Part shown: positions 23,101 through 38,100 of the stretch, piece after piece | Layout: each line of letters starts with the position of its first letter | Position numbering within the stretch: the stretch's first letter is position 1 | Assembly: GCA_013397075.1 (NCBI GenBank) | Contig: VWZS01004484.1 | Location: forward strand, 1,131,821-1,195,820 | DNA length: 64,000 bases | Reading direction: 5' to 3' | Source of the DNA: Rhabdornis inornatus | Lineage: Eukaryota > Chordata > Aves > Passeriformes > Rhabdornithidae | Position numbers and translations under genes: made by a program | The notes under the pieces: model-generated | The model's database searches: none | What the model was told of the DNA's origin: nothing | The model's input: only the letters and a program-made list of their open reading frames with translations

Positions 23101-26100
23101 TCACAGTAACAAACATAGTAACTCTTATTGATCATATGCATGCCTGGATTTACTTTTTTAAAAACTTTTTCTCAGTGTCAGTTTGTGTCCTGTAAAAGTC
23201 CACTTACCAATATGACCCCTTCTGAGGCACTGAGCTTCTCCTGGTGTGTTGTGGCAGGTCAAGGCTAATAAACCTTCCTTAAAATTCTCCATCCTAAGAA
23301 CCCATCCAGGGTCACTAAATGGTTTGCCCTGTAATGAGAGAATGGATTGTTTAAAGGCCAATCATAAGATTCCAACTAAAGCACCATAAACACTTGCCTA
23401 CTGAAATACAGAAATGTCTTTCTTGTGTTTCAAACTTCTACAACTAACAAAAGGAAGAGAAATAGGCTGCAACTTAAGCAGGCATCAGCAGTTCTGAAAC
23501 TTTCAGAAGTGTGAAGCTTTTGGTTAATCACTGAATTTCTTAGCTTTAAATTTAATATTAGACATCAAAGGATGCCAATAATAGCCACTGCTTTTGTCAC
23601 CACATACTTAGTCACTAAATATTTAGTGAAGCTTAAGACTTTAAGCACTAGTGTATTAGGGAATATTAAAAGCTCTAGTGGGAGCTCAGTATTGTGAGAG
23701 ATGCTGCACTAAGTCACTGTTTTGACTTAAAAGACTGTGCAGACATGGTATTTAAACAGGATTGTCTGTACATATGTCTTAGCTGATAATTGGTGTCAAA
23801 GTCTTGAAAGTCATGTGTACCTTCTAGAAATATTGAGAGAGAATCCCTCCCAAACACAATGGATTTAACCAGAGAAAGCATGAATGCTTTTTTTTTTTTA
23901 ATAAAGTGGGTTTTGGTCTCTCCAGGATAGATTTTGAGAGGTCTCCAGCATCCTGGAGAGAGAGAGAGAGAGGAACAAGCTACAAAAGCCATGGAAGCTG
24001 AGATACATGGCCTGACATCTTTGTGAGAGAAAAGGATAGAGAAGTAGAGATTTGTACATATGGATAGCACATACTCAGAAGAGGGGATGAGGAGGATTTG
24101 AGGTGGGCAGTCATCATCAGTTTGAATGGCATTATGTCAGGCTAGAGAAGAAGGCATATTGGTAACTGGAAGGGAAGGTTTGGGAGTGCAGCAAGGTTAG
24201 ATGATGTGGTTAGAAAGAGAATGTTGTATTTTAAAACTTTATTTTCAGAAAGAGCCTAAAAAATGGGATTCAGCTTTCCTCTGAGGTTGTGAATGCAGCC
24301 CATAGGAGGCTGGATGTCAAAGAGGGTGGTGCTATTATCTGTAAAGAAAAGGCGCCAAAGCATAAGAGACAAATGCTCTTGGGGGAGCTTTGATCTTGAA
24401 GTGACAGCCAGGGACCCGTGAAGTGAAACAGAAACAAGTTGAGCCATACTGTAGCTAGAAGTAGGTAAGAACAGCCAAACAGTGGATGTAAAAGTAGATC
24501 AGCCCCTAAATACCTGAATTTCTGTGGCCAGGAGCAGTATGCTGACAGTGCAATGGAATGGCACGGAAAGGTGAGCTCCAGCTGGTGATCTATGGGAAAC
24601 AGTGAACAGTCGAAGGAAGAGAAGGGGAAAAGCAGCGGGTGGAGAACTATGGGGGAACTGGGGGAGCGGGAAGAGTGGTGCAGGAAGAATAGAGGCATGG
24701 GTGTGGTGCAGGCGGGTGTAGGACAAGATTACTAAAATAAAAGCAAACGAGGTTTTTAAATGCTGTGAAGTGACTATTGTCAAGCCCCCTGTTAAACAGC
24801 TGGAGTGCTTTATCTCCCCTTTCCAGGAGTTAGGGAGGGATGGGCCACCGCTGTCCAGCCCCGGGAAAGGAGGGAATGGTGAGGAACGAGCCCCTTAGAC
24901 AGGAGGGGCTCTGAATATCTGCAAATGTCTTTCCTATCAGAGTCCTTCATCTGGGAAGGAGTGAGGAAGAGACCTGCAATGTATGAATATTTAGTGGGGC
25001 AGGTCACAGGAAATGCAGCCAGGAGCTGGAGTTCCCCAAGCCTCAGTGGTGATTCTCCACACCTGAAATGACTGCTGAGCTTTGAGAATCCATCCTCACC
25101 ATCAGGTTTCTTGCTTTACTGATGGATGACAAGGACTTCTCTTCCTTTGATTCTTAAATATCAAGATAACAGATAAATAGTCTGCTCACTTATAGCCAGG
25201 CTGCCTGGCTTCATTAGGCATGGATTACACATCTACATACATGAGGAGATTTTAGAAACTTGGTTTTTACTTTTTTCTTTCTCTTTTTGGCTACAGCTGA
25301 ACTTCTGTCTCTGGGGTTTCTTCAGGCAGAGATGGATGCAAAATATAGCTTGTCTTAAAGTGTCTTTAATACTATAATGCTGGGTGTATAGCAGAACATG
25401 TTCTTCCAAAATTGTCAATGAAGTGCTGTTAGAAGAGTGCTTTTCAGTTCCTTAAAATGCTAAAAGAGGGAAAAGCTGAAAAGTAGGAAATCTATCACTT
25501 AATATTTGTGTGTTTTCTTAGCATTGCTATTATTTGATAATTACCTTTTCTGGGAATGTTGTGGTGTTTTAAAAAAAAAATTAAATTTAAAAAAATTCTG
25601 TTTATTTTTAATTTAGTGATAGTGGTTGCCTTGCACGTAAAACTGCATGTGACCACAAGCTTGGCTTCTAAACACTTCCACAGTCACATACATTGGCAGG
25701 AAGTTTATGCTGGAGAGTTCAGACAGAAGAACATTGCAGAGACTTGTGGCTAACTAATCTGTATCCCAGTTGGGACCTGGGACACAACTATCTCTCTGAC
25801 TTGATCAATATGTCAGAAAAGAAGCTTTAGTCTGGATTTCTCTCTTTCCAGCACAGACCTCCTAACTATGGGTTGAGATTTAAGTGGTGCCTGGAATCAT
25901 CAACATTTAGGAAGAAGCAAAACCTCACATTTTCTCTGAGCCTGCTCCTGCCCTCCCACATACCCTTTGGAGCCAGCTCTGTGATTTCTTTTTCATCTTA
26001 CCCTTAGATCCCAGATGTTCTGGTCGAGTGTAGTTTCCTGTGGAAGCAGCAGGCAAGGGCTTGGCTGATTACTCTCCTTGCTGCAGCTTGCTGTTTTTTC

Positions 26101-29100
26101 TCTTGCTTTAGAGCATGTGTTGGTCAATTTGGCTAAAGCAGACTCTTTAATCAGGTTCCCTTAGCCTGTCCTGACTGCCCAGACCAAGGCCAGGGTGTAG
26201 TTCTGGCCATATATTTGGCAGAAGTAGAAAAGGAGCTCCCAAGGAGCTGACAGGCTTCCTGTGGAAACTGATCTGTGCTGCTGTCCACTCCAAAGTCTCT
26301 GAGGAGCTATCTTGGAGAAGGAAAAAGGGAGGGGTGTGCTCACATTGGTCTTGCATGGGGGAAGATGCCTGTTGGGTGCTGGACACACACGAAGTAATGT
26401 ATTCAGAGGGAGCTGAATGATTTTACCTATAGACATGTACACAGTTATCCAAAAGAAAGCTTTGGCATCTCACTCAGCTTGTCTTTTAGTTTGGAGGAGG
26501 CTCTTTCCTCCTGTCCTTCCTTCAGTTGTGGGTGTAATAGTACCATGGTACTATTCATAGTCCTTATTAATGACTTCTCATGGAATATTTTTCTCCTCGC
26601 TTCCTGGTTTAGGCTCCAGGGATATCCTAAGTAGCAGTCTTGGACACAGTCATCAGCTGGTTAATAGAGGCTGTGTGTGCAACAGACACTCAAAAATGGA
26701 AACTGAGCCTATTAAGAGGTTTAAAAAGGAAGCCTGAAAGGTTACTGTCCATTACTTTCCCAGTTCCAAATCCAAAATGCATAATTAGAAGGGTGACTGG
26801 CTTCGTAGCACAGTGTTATGCTCTCAGTTGAGTGTAAAACCTCCCACTCCAAGCTGCCAAAGTGTGACAGGGTGGCAGTGCTTTAATCCTGTGGTGTTAC
26901 AAAGGCTGAGTTAGGGCTGGGATACCCTGGCATGGCCATGAGGAGCTAGGGAGAGACAGGGGCAGCCTCCCTTCCTGGAGGACAGGGGCACCTCTTGCTA
27001 ATGATTCTTGTATTGAGTGGAATAACAAGAGTTAAGGGAGCCTCTTGAGTAAAGCTGCTAGAGACTGTTCTCTTGCTGCACTGGTTGGGTGTATCTGCAT
27101 TTTGGATATCTCCCAGCCAGCCTGCTCATGGGCAAAACTTGCCCTTGGAATTTACCTGTGACATGCAGGATTAGAATGACATCCTGTGCTGTAATTGCTT
27201 TTCCCTGGGAATTCCTCTGACAGCCAGGATGACTGTTTTTTTAAACTCTGCTACTTGGATGCTACAGGTTCTCCCTAAATTCCAGTGCCTTAAGGGTCTT
27301 GCTGCTGACATCACTGAATGTTTTCTTGCTTGCTTTTTTCAGTAGTAAGTGAAAGGAATAACCCCCAAATTTTGCTTGCTCTGCAAAGGAACTGGCGCTT
27401 TCTTTCTGAATGCTAGATCTAGGTCACTTGTTGGGTTAAGGAAGAGCTGGCAAGGAATGTGGCTATGTGTCATCAGAAGGCCTGTGAGATGCAGCACATG
27501 AACTGGACTGAGATGTTGTACAGAGAACAGCCCTGGAGAAACCATTAGTTTCACTGTTTGGTTCTGATGCCTTCATTTAAGGAACAGGTCGAAGCGTTTC
27601 AAGTACGTTAGTCACACTTGGATTTAAATTTAACCTTGGTAAAGCTAATTAAAAATGTGTGTAAATGCATGCTTTGAACTTGCATATTTTACTACTGCTG
27701 TTTTTTAAATATATAATTTCCTTTAGCCAGCACTGTAAGGGGGTGCACCTGTGTGAAGAAGCCAGCACAAAGTAGCCAGATCATGGCTTAGCCCCTTGGA
27801 GAAACTCCTTGGAGGGTTATTTTGTGTAACAGGGGTAAATAAATGCTAACTCGGTGTGGATCCTGCTCTTGCTTGTCTTTAGTAGTTACTGTGTAGTGTC
27901 TTGTAAAGCAGGGGTAAAACGTGTGAGATGTCTTAGTGTTAATACCACATTAAGGTAGTATCAGAGATTGTAAAAGATGATTCCTGAAGGGAATTGGAAC
28001 GTCATTACTGAAGCATTGAGCAGCTCACCAGCAGTTGTCTCTGGGAAGGTGTCACGGTTTGCTCCTGCAGTCTCCCAAAAGTACTTTTACCCTTGATTCA
28101 CCCCGAAAAGCACTATGTTCAGTGGCCATACAAGCTCTTCAGAAGTGATTTGTAATTCTTCCTGCGTGGTACACTAGCATGTAGGGCTGAACTATAAAGT
28201 CTGTGTTAAGTTTTTACACCTTATGAAATAAGAATTTTATTGATGTATGAGGATGTGTGTTTCGGTTTATTTATTTATTTAAATTTTTTTTATTATTATT
28301 TAAATAGCTTTAAAGCCAGAGTGAGGAATTATATGTTTTGGACATGGAAATCCATTTACTGTTTATGGAAATCCTTTTACCTTGGGCCAAACTGAATCAT
28401 GCTAATGCCTGAATACTGTAGTTCAGTTTAGCACCTACTAATCAATTAGTGACAATTTAGGGACTGCAAGGAAAGCAGAAACATATCCAAGGAAGTGGCA
28501 ATGGTCTTGCATTCTTACAGCACCTTTCACCCAAATAACTTTCAAAGCATGGCTGCGGATTTTCTCCAGACTATGTTGGATGTTGTAATGCAACACAACA
28601 CAAATATAGGATTTGGGTGGGGATTAAAATTCAGCCTCATTGCTGGGGCCTGGGTTTGGGAGATTCCACTTTCATTGGGGAGGTGGGAAAGAGATGGGTA
28701 AAAAGTGATTCTGTGACTGTGTGACTTCAAAAAGGCTGGGGTTTTGAGGCTGCTGAAGGGTTTGAACCTTTAAAAAAAGTTGGGGGAGATGGATTAGCTG
28801 TCAGAGCTGCATGGTAATATTTATTTAATGGCTTCATAGTGTTATCACATGGATATCTTCTTCACATGTGACACATGCAGCAAGGCACAGCAGCACATGG
28901 AAACAATTTAGGACCAGAAGTGAATTAATTAAAACCAGCTGGGGAGAAGACCTGGACTTCTGAGAGTCCAGAGTTCTGTGGAAGCATTTGCCTCTCATGC
29001 AACAGCGGTTGTGAAAGGAAGCTCAAGTATTAAGTTACAGCAAGGAACGGGGTAGTGAAATATAGCTTAGAAAATACTGTTAAGGTGATGACAGTAACTC

Positions 29101-32100
29101 CTCACTAGTTCCTGGTGCTTGTTCCCTCATCTCAAAGGTAGGAGAACTATAAAGGGATCCACAGGTGGAAAGGGATTTGGAGACACCAAAAAGGTGAGGA
29201 CTGTTATATTTGTGTGTTGGTGCAACTGGGGTTTATGGGCAAGGCTCATAGGACTGAGGCTCCATTCTGGCAATGAATAGGAGGATATAGGAAAAGCCTT
29301 CAAAACAGTGAGTGGAGAAGGGATATGTTACCTCCATAGTGGTTTTGAAAGCAAGAGGGGAAAGAAATTAGTGATTTTACATTGTGTGTAATTAACCTGA
29401 AGGGACTTGCTGCTGGCAGAAGTAATCAGGTCCAAGTCCATGAGGATTGAGAAAGGATCAAACATTTAAATAATGTGAGCAAATGCATGAGATTCAAAAC
29501 ACAGGACATTAATTTTTGTGATTTAGGGATAAAACAAACATGTCCTGAAGCTGAGAACAGCCTTTTCCTTTAGACTTGTTATTCTGAATGTTATGGGTGT
29601 TATTTCACCTTCCTCTATAGCATCTGGCCATTGTTAGAGGAGGGAAAACCTCTAGTTTAGTTTAAAATGACAATGATTATGTGTGGCTGTTTATAAAGTT
29701 CTGGTTTCAATTTGTTTGCAGCAAATGTTTAATGAAGGAGAATAAGATTGAACACAGGTACTTATCAAAAGAATCTTGAGGACTTTAATGCCCAGGAGGT
29801 GTCAGGGCCATATTGCCACATGGTCCAGGAGTTTGGTGTGGGTTGGTCTTCCAGCGGCCCTGCCACCTCCTCCTGGTTAAGGAGAACTCAGGGTGTTCAG
29901 ATCTTGTTCTTTTTTATGTGTGTAAAGTAAAAGTTTGCATCTGCGCAGTTTTAGACTCTACAAAAGTAGGGATTGTGTGGGTTGCCCTTTGCTTTACCCC
30001 ATTCAGTTTCAAAATAGCTGCTTTAAAAATGAGGCAGCTTGAAGCAGAACATGATACTCTACATGTGGGCTCCTCAGACTTTCTTGTGTTTGCTTTTTGT
30101 TGTCACTTCCAAGCATTGTGCTGAAATACGTAATGTTCTACCTGCTGTAAGCCTTCAGGTCTTTTCTCAGATCTGTGTGCCACAGTGGGACCTCTGAGGG
30201 TAGGACTTTCAGCAGACTTTTTTTCTGGCCTCTCACATTTATCTCAGTTTAGTTGCATAAGCCATCTGTTGCACATGAGAGTGTAGCTCAACTTCAGCAG
30301 CTCTGGCAATCAAAATGAGATTTTGGCAGATGCACCTCAGGTGTGAAGCTCTGTGCCACTTTGCATGGTGACATTCACTAAACTTTTGATCTGCTGGATT
30401 GCAGACTGATGGAGTTCTGTCTTTTTGCTCTGTGCCGCCTCCATGGCTGTCCTACACAGGGCTGTGACAGCAGCAACCAGTGCTGCCCCTGGGCCACAAT
30501 GGCCCTAAGGAGGTGTAGGCATTTCAAATGCTTTTGTGGAGTAATCCTGTTATTATAGTGTATTTCATCTATTTTTTCTCTTATATTCTTCCCACCTTTT
30601 TTTGGTCTGAAAGCAGTTTAAAGGATTATTTTCTTTCCTCCTCCCACCCCTTCACCTGTTTTGTACTGCCTTTCTCACTACGGAAACTTAGCCTTTCTTC
30701 CAGTCAGTAGCTGTTTCTTCCTTTCTGGGGAGTTCCATGGGCTCCTTGTGCAAGTAAAACATGTTTTTATTATTAAGTGGCATTTTCCATTGAAAGATCT
30801 CAGAATGATTGAACAATAGAGAATGCTTTGAGATAGCCCTTGGGCTTCAAACTGGAGACTTGTGGTAGATCTCATCTGACTGCCAGATCCCATTGGCTCC
30901 TTGTTAGTATCTATGAATCCTAAAGCAGAAATAGACCATCACATTAGAGGTAGCTAGGGTTTTATTCCTTCCTAAATATAGTTTATGCCCCACACAAGCT
31001 TGCGTGTATTGAGTAAATTGAGTTTCTGTTTTGACTCGAATTGAACGCAGAATGTCCTTCATTTGTTTAAAATATTCCTATGGATAGAACTTGTCAGATG
31101 AGATTCATAACATTTCAGAGATGTGTTGGTGTTGGGATGCAAACAAGTCAGTATGCCTATCTGGATTAGCTGTTGTCTTCAGTGCAAAAGAGATTAATTA
31201 ACTAAATGCTCCTGAGGTGCATTTGAAACCTGGTTTAAATATTCCATGCAGATACAGCAAGAAAATTATTATGAAGATATACCTCTGCTTTTGTTTGCTT
31301 GGTTTGTAGTAATCTCTGGCTGTACTTCTGATGCATTTTGTGTTTCTTAGAGTAGAAGCCCTTTAGGGCAGGGCGGGTGTTTTGGATTGGAGATGGCAGC
31401 CATTGTGCTGCTGTTGGAAATGCCCCATGAGTAACAAGACCGTGTTTCACTTGGAAGGCAGATCTTAGGCCTTTGCATTCCTCCCTTGGAGTGCTTCAGA
31501 TTGATTCTGGCTGTGCTCAGGCTCCTGGCTCCCTGGAGTAGAGAAAATGTGAATGAACTCTTGCACACTTACTTAAAGCATTAGGCTTGCATTCTTCCTG
31601 CAAAAACAGGCACTTTGTTCAGGAAAACATCAGGTGGTCAGGGAGAACAGGACAGGGAAGAGCAGAGGTATGCTATTAACTCCTGGTGGCTAGTTAAACA
31701 ACAACCCCCTCAAAAAAGAAGAAAAATCAAACCAATGCGGACAACTTCTGATTTATCTGGCTTTCCCCCCCCCCCTTAATTGTAAGCTATACTTACTTTG
31801 CATTCTGACTCAATACTTCCACATAATTATGTGTTTTGGTTTACGTCCATTGCCTAAGGATTTCAGTCCGAGTGCAATGCAGCATTCTTAAACCAAAGCA
31901 CAGATCCGTGCAGAGGGTTCAGGCCAGCTCACACCGTTTGTGCTGGGGCAGAAGAGGAGGGTTCATGACTGGTGCTGTCGTTAGGAGACTGCAGTAATTT
32001 GTGTAGGTGTGTGGTAGCTCAGTTGTCACACGCTTCTGTTGGTCCAGTGAAATATAGAATTTCTCCTAGAGAAAATATCGGTACAAGTGGGACAGGGATG

Positions 32101-35100
32101 TTGCCATCACTCGCAGACACATGTGTAGCCAAACACAGTCACTCCCTTGCTCTCTAGGGGGGTTTGTGTGCAGGAGGAGAACACCAGGAGATACCATACT
32201 TCATCCCTGTGATGTCTAGATAATATAGTAAAAATGCAGTTTGGCCTGGACTAATGCTAATATTTTTGGACTCTTTCAGCACGTAAATAAGTATTCAAGC
32301 TGGTAACACTTAATATTAGGAAACATTAGCTTCCTATTACAGCTTTTTTTACTCAGACTCCACCCTGGAGAGGCCTCTTAGTTTCAAAACAAAGGATAGT
32401 AAAAAGCACAGCCATGGAAATGAAGTTTATAACACAGTTTAGGTATGTTTTCATGCTATGGTCATAAAAATGGGTACTGACTGCTGACCTATTTCTTCCA
32501 AAAAGCTTAGAAAAATTGGCATTAGATATTGCTCACAGTAATTATTATGAGACATGTAACAGCATTTTTTTGGTATTTGTTGTTCCACCAAAATACCTTG
32601 TTCCAAGTTCAGTTTACTTTAAAATATGAATCAGTCTTCTGCTAAGTATTTTCTCCTCTGTCAGAGGGCATTTCATCTCTCCTCACCTACGTGTTTAATT
32701 TCCTACTTAATTAAACACCTACATGTTTAATTCATACTACTACTAATTTATCTCTCTTACCTTGTTGTTTATACTGGATACAGTGGCAATTTACACTGAT
32801 TTCATGACTCAGTATAAATTTAATTTCTGTGTACTGCTTGAGCAAGCTTTTCAGTGTGAAAGGAGAGCCAACAATACAATTAGGATGAATAAAAGCATTT
32901 TGGGGTTATGTAATATGCATTTGTGCTACTATTATGCAACAGAATTATTACTTGTGGCATCCTTAAATCCATTTTGAATTTAGCACTGTTGCCTGCTGCC
33001 TCATACAGGACCTTCTTTGTTTCTACTGACTGAGCAGAAAGTGATGATGAGCTCCACAATTAATTTAAATTACATTTCTGGAAGGATATAGAAAATAGTG
33101 TGACTTGTTACAGGACAAGTATTCTGTTGGTAGTCAAAAATCATGATACCATATGAAATCTGTCTGTGTTAGTGCTAATATCAATCATCCCCTCTTTTTG
33201 CTATGCTTGCTATTTATTTAAAAAAATTATGGTGTATTTCAGCATTTTTCATGAAAGAAACATGGCAAAGGGCTTTGCTGACCACTGTTTCACAAACAAC
33301 ATTTAAATAATAGCTTTCCTCTGGCATTTCTTAGGGTAGGCATAGAGTTGTCATTTTTAACATCAAGGTAGCTTAGAAATATTGTATATAAATACAGAAT
33401 TTGCTGCACAATGAAGTTGAACCTCTCAGTATTCATCAGATGGCAGGTGCACTGTACCTATCCCTGTAATCTATAACCAGAATCACAAGAAGCTGTTTCA
33501 GACTCAAGTGAAAGGTTTGAGCTGCCTGCCACCTTTTATACTTGTTTTCTTTGCTCAGCATCTCTTCTCCATTATGGTTCCCAGTATGCCAATATGGTTC
33601 CTGGGTGCTTTGGCACATCCAGATTTCCAAGGCAGACTGGAAGCCATGGGCAAAGGAGGAAGAGGAGTTAAGATAAAGGCTGTGAGCAGAAGCAGTAATT
33701 ACTATTTCTGGGGCACAGGGGAGCTGCCTCAGCTGCCTTTACCTCCTCAGGGACCTTCTGTAATCCATACCTGGAAAAGCTGCTGGTAGTTCTCACAATT
33801 AATCACTGGCTTGCTTTATGTAAGTCCTGGGAGACTTTGTAGAGCTCTTCTCTCAAGGAGACAGAGTGTAACACTTCCTTTGGCTTCAGAAGTCAAAATA
33901 CTTTAGAAAACGAGCTGATTATACTGCCAAAATGGGCACTAAAACCCATTTCCTTGCCTTCATCCTGGTGCTCTGCTCACTTAGCTGTTTATTATTTCGA
34001 ATATTTACTTACTGCTTGGTTTGGGGATTGGACATTTTGGTGTTTCTGGGCACTGAACAGAGGAGGCTACTGAGTTTTACAAATAATTTTCTTCTAATAC
34101 AGAAGGGCTTTGGGAAGATACGTAGTATGGGATATATTTATTTACTGGATTATAAGAGTGTTTGTAGTAAATGTCATTGGATGACAGCTATTTCTCCAAC
34201 AATGTGAGATGCACATGACTAAGTCTTACCTGACTTACTGGTTTCTTTTTCTTGCTTTTCAGTTTTAAATTAGGAACTTGCTAACTTTCAGTGTCCAATC
34301 AAAACCACCACAAGGAATATTTAATAATACAAGTTATGAAAATAATACATCCCTGGCATGCCTAAGAGGGAACAGTGTTATGGTGAACTGCAGATCTGTG
34401 AAACATGACAAACAAAAAAGAAACATCAATAATCTGATGATTCAGGTTCAGTTAACTCCATGATGACACCAAATCACACAAGAGAAGAGACTGAGAGGTC
34501 TTGTACTGGTTTTGTTAAAAGTCTTTCTAGCAAGAGAGGTGAGAGGCAGGATGACAGGGAGCATTTGTAGGTAGGAAGGGATGAGAGGGTAAGTGCATAA
34601 ATCGTACAAGGTAGAGATGGAGATCTGGAGCTGTTCAGGTGTTTTTTTTTTTTTTTTTTCTTTAAAAACCTTGAATGCTGCACAGTGAACCTCCTGGATG
34701 GCTTGATTCTCTGTGAATAATATGGCTATGTTCCTTTGCTGCACAGATGCTTCTGAGTGGGTAAATTCAGAGCAGGAATTTCTATGTCCCCATGGCTGGA
34801 TAAGCACCAACATTTGTAAGAGCTGCACAATGCCAGTTTAACCTAGACCTCTTTGAAGATTCAGTTTAGTAATGCACTTGCTAAAACTTCTTTAGATGCA
34901 TGCAGGGAGGGAGAGGTGATTTGTGATTAGGCTTCTTTACTTTTGCTTTGATTCATGTAGAGCTGGTCCCACAAAATTCACCGATATCCAAATGAGTCAA
35001 AATTTGCATCGCACCAGGTGTGAGAATGCACAGCTCAGCACCATGGAATGCCTCTTGTTTCTTATTTTCCCCAGAGTGGCTTTAAGTAGCTGCAAGTGTC

Positions 35101-38100
35101 CGAGTGCAAAGGTTCAAACTGAGCAGCAGCATTTGTGTAAGAGGCTTTTTTTTTCCTTTTCTCTTTTCCTCTCTAAATCTGCCCCGCAGCTTCTGTGAGT
35201 GTTTGCCAGCGCTTCGGACAGACACCAGCCAGGCTGTGAGCTCCGAGAGAAAACAGGAATGCCTTTTGTGTCATGATCGTGGAATTAATTGGTCCTGGAA
35301 ACTCTGGGTCGCTGCCAAGAATGGCTATTTATGTGGCAAGAAAGGAAAGGAAAAGGGTGGAGCTTTGGAAATCCAGGAATCCCCCTCCTTTTCGGAGCTT
35401 AGCAAAGAGTTCATAAACTTATTTAGGCTTCTGAGTTTGGTGCAGTCAGTATGCAGAGTTCTGGTGTTGTGTGGGTGATGTTTTTTATTTTATTGTGTTT
35501 GTGGTTTTTTTTTAATTTGGTTTTGTTGTTTGTTTGTTTGTTTTTTAACAGTATCCAAAATGAGGAAATGAGAGCGAAGTGGAGAGAGTTCTGTGGAGAG
35601 CTCTGGCGTAGATTTATTTCATTTCATTTCCAAGCGCGCTGTAGGATAAAAGCATCTGCCTTTGTGTGCGGGACATCCAGCGCTGGCCACCCAGGCCCTG
35701 CAGTGCCAGGCAGGCTTTCCAAGGCTGGAAATTCTTTTCCAGATGCGCAGTTTTCCCCTGCCGGCCGTTTGCTGTGCCGGCAGCGGGGCCCACAGCGCTG
35801 AGGGCGGCACGGAGCGGCCTGGCCCGAAACCGCTCGGCATACTTGTGACACTGCCTGATAAGATTAGCCCGGGCGCTGCTGTGTGGCATTGTTGGGGCAA
35901 AATCGGCACTTTTTAGAGGGTTTTTTTTTGTTCAAAGGTCGTGTGGTGGAATTGGGAGTCATTCAGCGCACATGAATGTCAGCTACTGTGGGTCTGGCTG
36001 TCTGTCTGTCTGTCCTGCACCCCCCGGCATGATCCGGCTTCCGTCCCCTCAGCTATAAACTCCATCAGGGCCTGTGCTGGAAAGAAATGCTTTGTCAGAA
36101 AAATTGTTACTGTCTTTGCAGTTGTTCTTTACCAAAATACTTGACTAAGACAACTAAATTTCATCTGTCTTGCTGTTTTCTTTAATGATGTGTGTCTGCA
36201 TGTTAAAGATATTTTAGATTTTTCTTCTCTTAAACTGACTCCATTAGAGTCCTCCAATGGAGTCCTTAGACTGACATTATGGATGCTTGTATTTCTGGAG
36301 CTTTTTGAGTTTGATTGTTCCGTGATATGATTTTTTTCCCCCTATTTTTTTATTTTCCCCAAGGATGAGTCTAGATATTAAAGATACGTTTTGAAGAACC
36401 TGTGTGTAAGGAAGCAATGTGAAAAAAGTAAGGTTGAAGTCACAAAGAGCATCTAACTCCTACTTTCAGAAGGTTAAAGCAGACTTGTATTTAGACAAAC
36501 AGTGATAATCCTGATTAGAATGCTTTATTTTGAGTTAATATACGTGTTACTGCACTTCAGGCACTTTTTTCCCAGCATAGGGTGCCTGTCCAGTAAGTTA
36601 ATAAAAACGGAGTGGAAAACTCTCCATCTGGAAAAGCTGTAAGTTTCAAGGAAAGTGAAAAGCATTTAAAAATCTGTCAAAATTGGTAAAAATGCATTTA
36701 AAATGTTAGATTCTCCTAAAAATAACTGCAGAATTTCTGAATAAAACAAATCTTTAGTGGAGTGGTAATGTTTCAAATGTCTGAGCTTGAAGAATATTTG
36801 CTATCTCCTTTTCTTATTGTTCATCCCAGTTGTTTTAGTATTATTTCCAGTCTGCATAATGAAAAACAATTAGATTGATTTCATCCACGGTTCTCACTTC
36901 CAGAATCTCAACAGATAATATTTGCATTGGAAAAAACCTGCAGAGCAGTGGGTTTTTTTGGGTGAAAGCAATTGTTTCCAGTGATATTTCTAAAACAATG
37001 ACTACAGTTCTGTATGGCTGTTTGGGTAGCAGCCTGGTTCTGTACTGCTCAGAGTTTTAACTTTCCTTTTTACCTTGAGTCTCTAATCCCTCTTGCTAGG
37101 CTGTAGCACTGATTTAGGCAATGGTGGTGTTTATGGTTAATTTATATTCCCACTGGAGCTTAACAGGTAGTGTTTGGAGGAAGCTTTTCAGCCTGGATGT
37201 GTTTTGGTCTGCACGGAGCTCTCCTGTTTCAGTAAGAACTGTGTATGTAGGTAATGTTTTGTGCTGTAGAGCTGTAAGATGATCACTTTAAAGACAGTGG
37301 GCCCCTCCAAAGGTACAGCATTGCCAAGGTTGTTGGAATTACACTACATTAGTACACACACAGCCTCAGAAAATAAGGATTTGCAAGGTTATATCTCCGT
37401 TTAATCTTTCTACATTTGCTTTTGAAAGACGCTGTCTATCTTGTAGGAAGCTACTTGCTCATCACTTACACTTGCAGAGTATCAAGGTTATAATCTGTTG
37501 CCTGAAAAATCGAAGTGAGATTTTAAAAGACATAAATCAGACTATAAAATGCCATATCTATTTGTTTTATAGGACCAAGAAAATGTTACCAAAGCCCTGA
37601 AGTATTGAGGTCTCTGTTAGACTGCTAGAGACGGTGCTGAAGGAGACAAAGAGGAGCTAGAGAGCTTTTTTTTGTTCTTTAGATGCACAAAATGGTGCAA
37701 AACTGGTGTCATTTGTTGGTGCCACTAACAGTGGTCACCCTGCACCCCTGTCAAAAATTGCAAAGAGCTTTAGGAGCGTTTTTTCATGGCAGTGAGTAGA
37801 GTGTTCCTCTGAGCAGAAAGCTCTAAAGCAAACAAGAAAACTCCTTTGCCTTTGGGTAGCCTGGTTGTGTCAGTGAAGAGATGCCCTCTTGATTAAATCC
37901 AGACTGAGCAGTTTCCTGTTAGCATGAAACTCAGCCCACAAGGTCTTATTCTCAAAGACTGTTATTGAGCTTGTCTGCCAAGTCCCTTTTCCTTTTACAG
38001 GCAGAATTGCTGAAATAATACAAATACAAGCAATCCCAAAACTCTCACAATGATTTCTAACAGTTTGATATTTTGCTGACAAAGTTCTAGGTTTTTCAGA

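Noticed and set aside
24270..24783. Overlapping minus-strand frames rich in S, P, L, H
   Set aside because: Shadow of a purine-rich (plus strand) intron stretch; no splice context or family signature.
26161..26442. Minus-strand open frames of 79-93 codons in intron 2
   Set aside because: No domain, no conserved motif, no plausible promoter or splice context; lengths are expected by chance.
28050..28060. TGTCACGGTTT, resembling the start of some passerine LTRs
   Set aside because: No LTR body, TATA/polyadenylation pair, matching end or target duplication follows.
36237..36263. ACTCCATT...AATGGAGT inverted repeat
   Set aside because: Only 8-bp arms; such pairs are common by chance in 64 kb.
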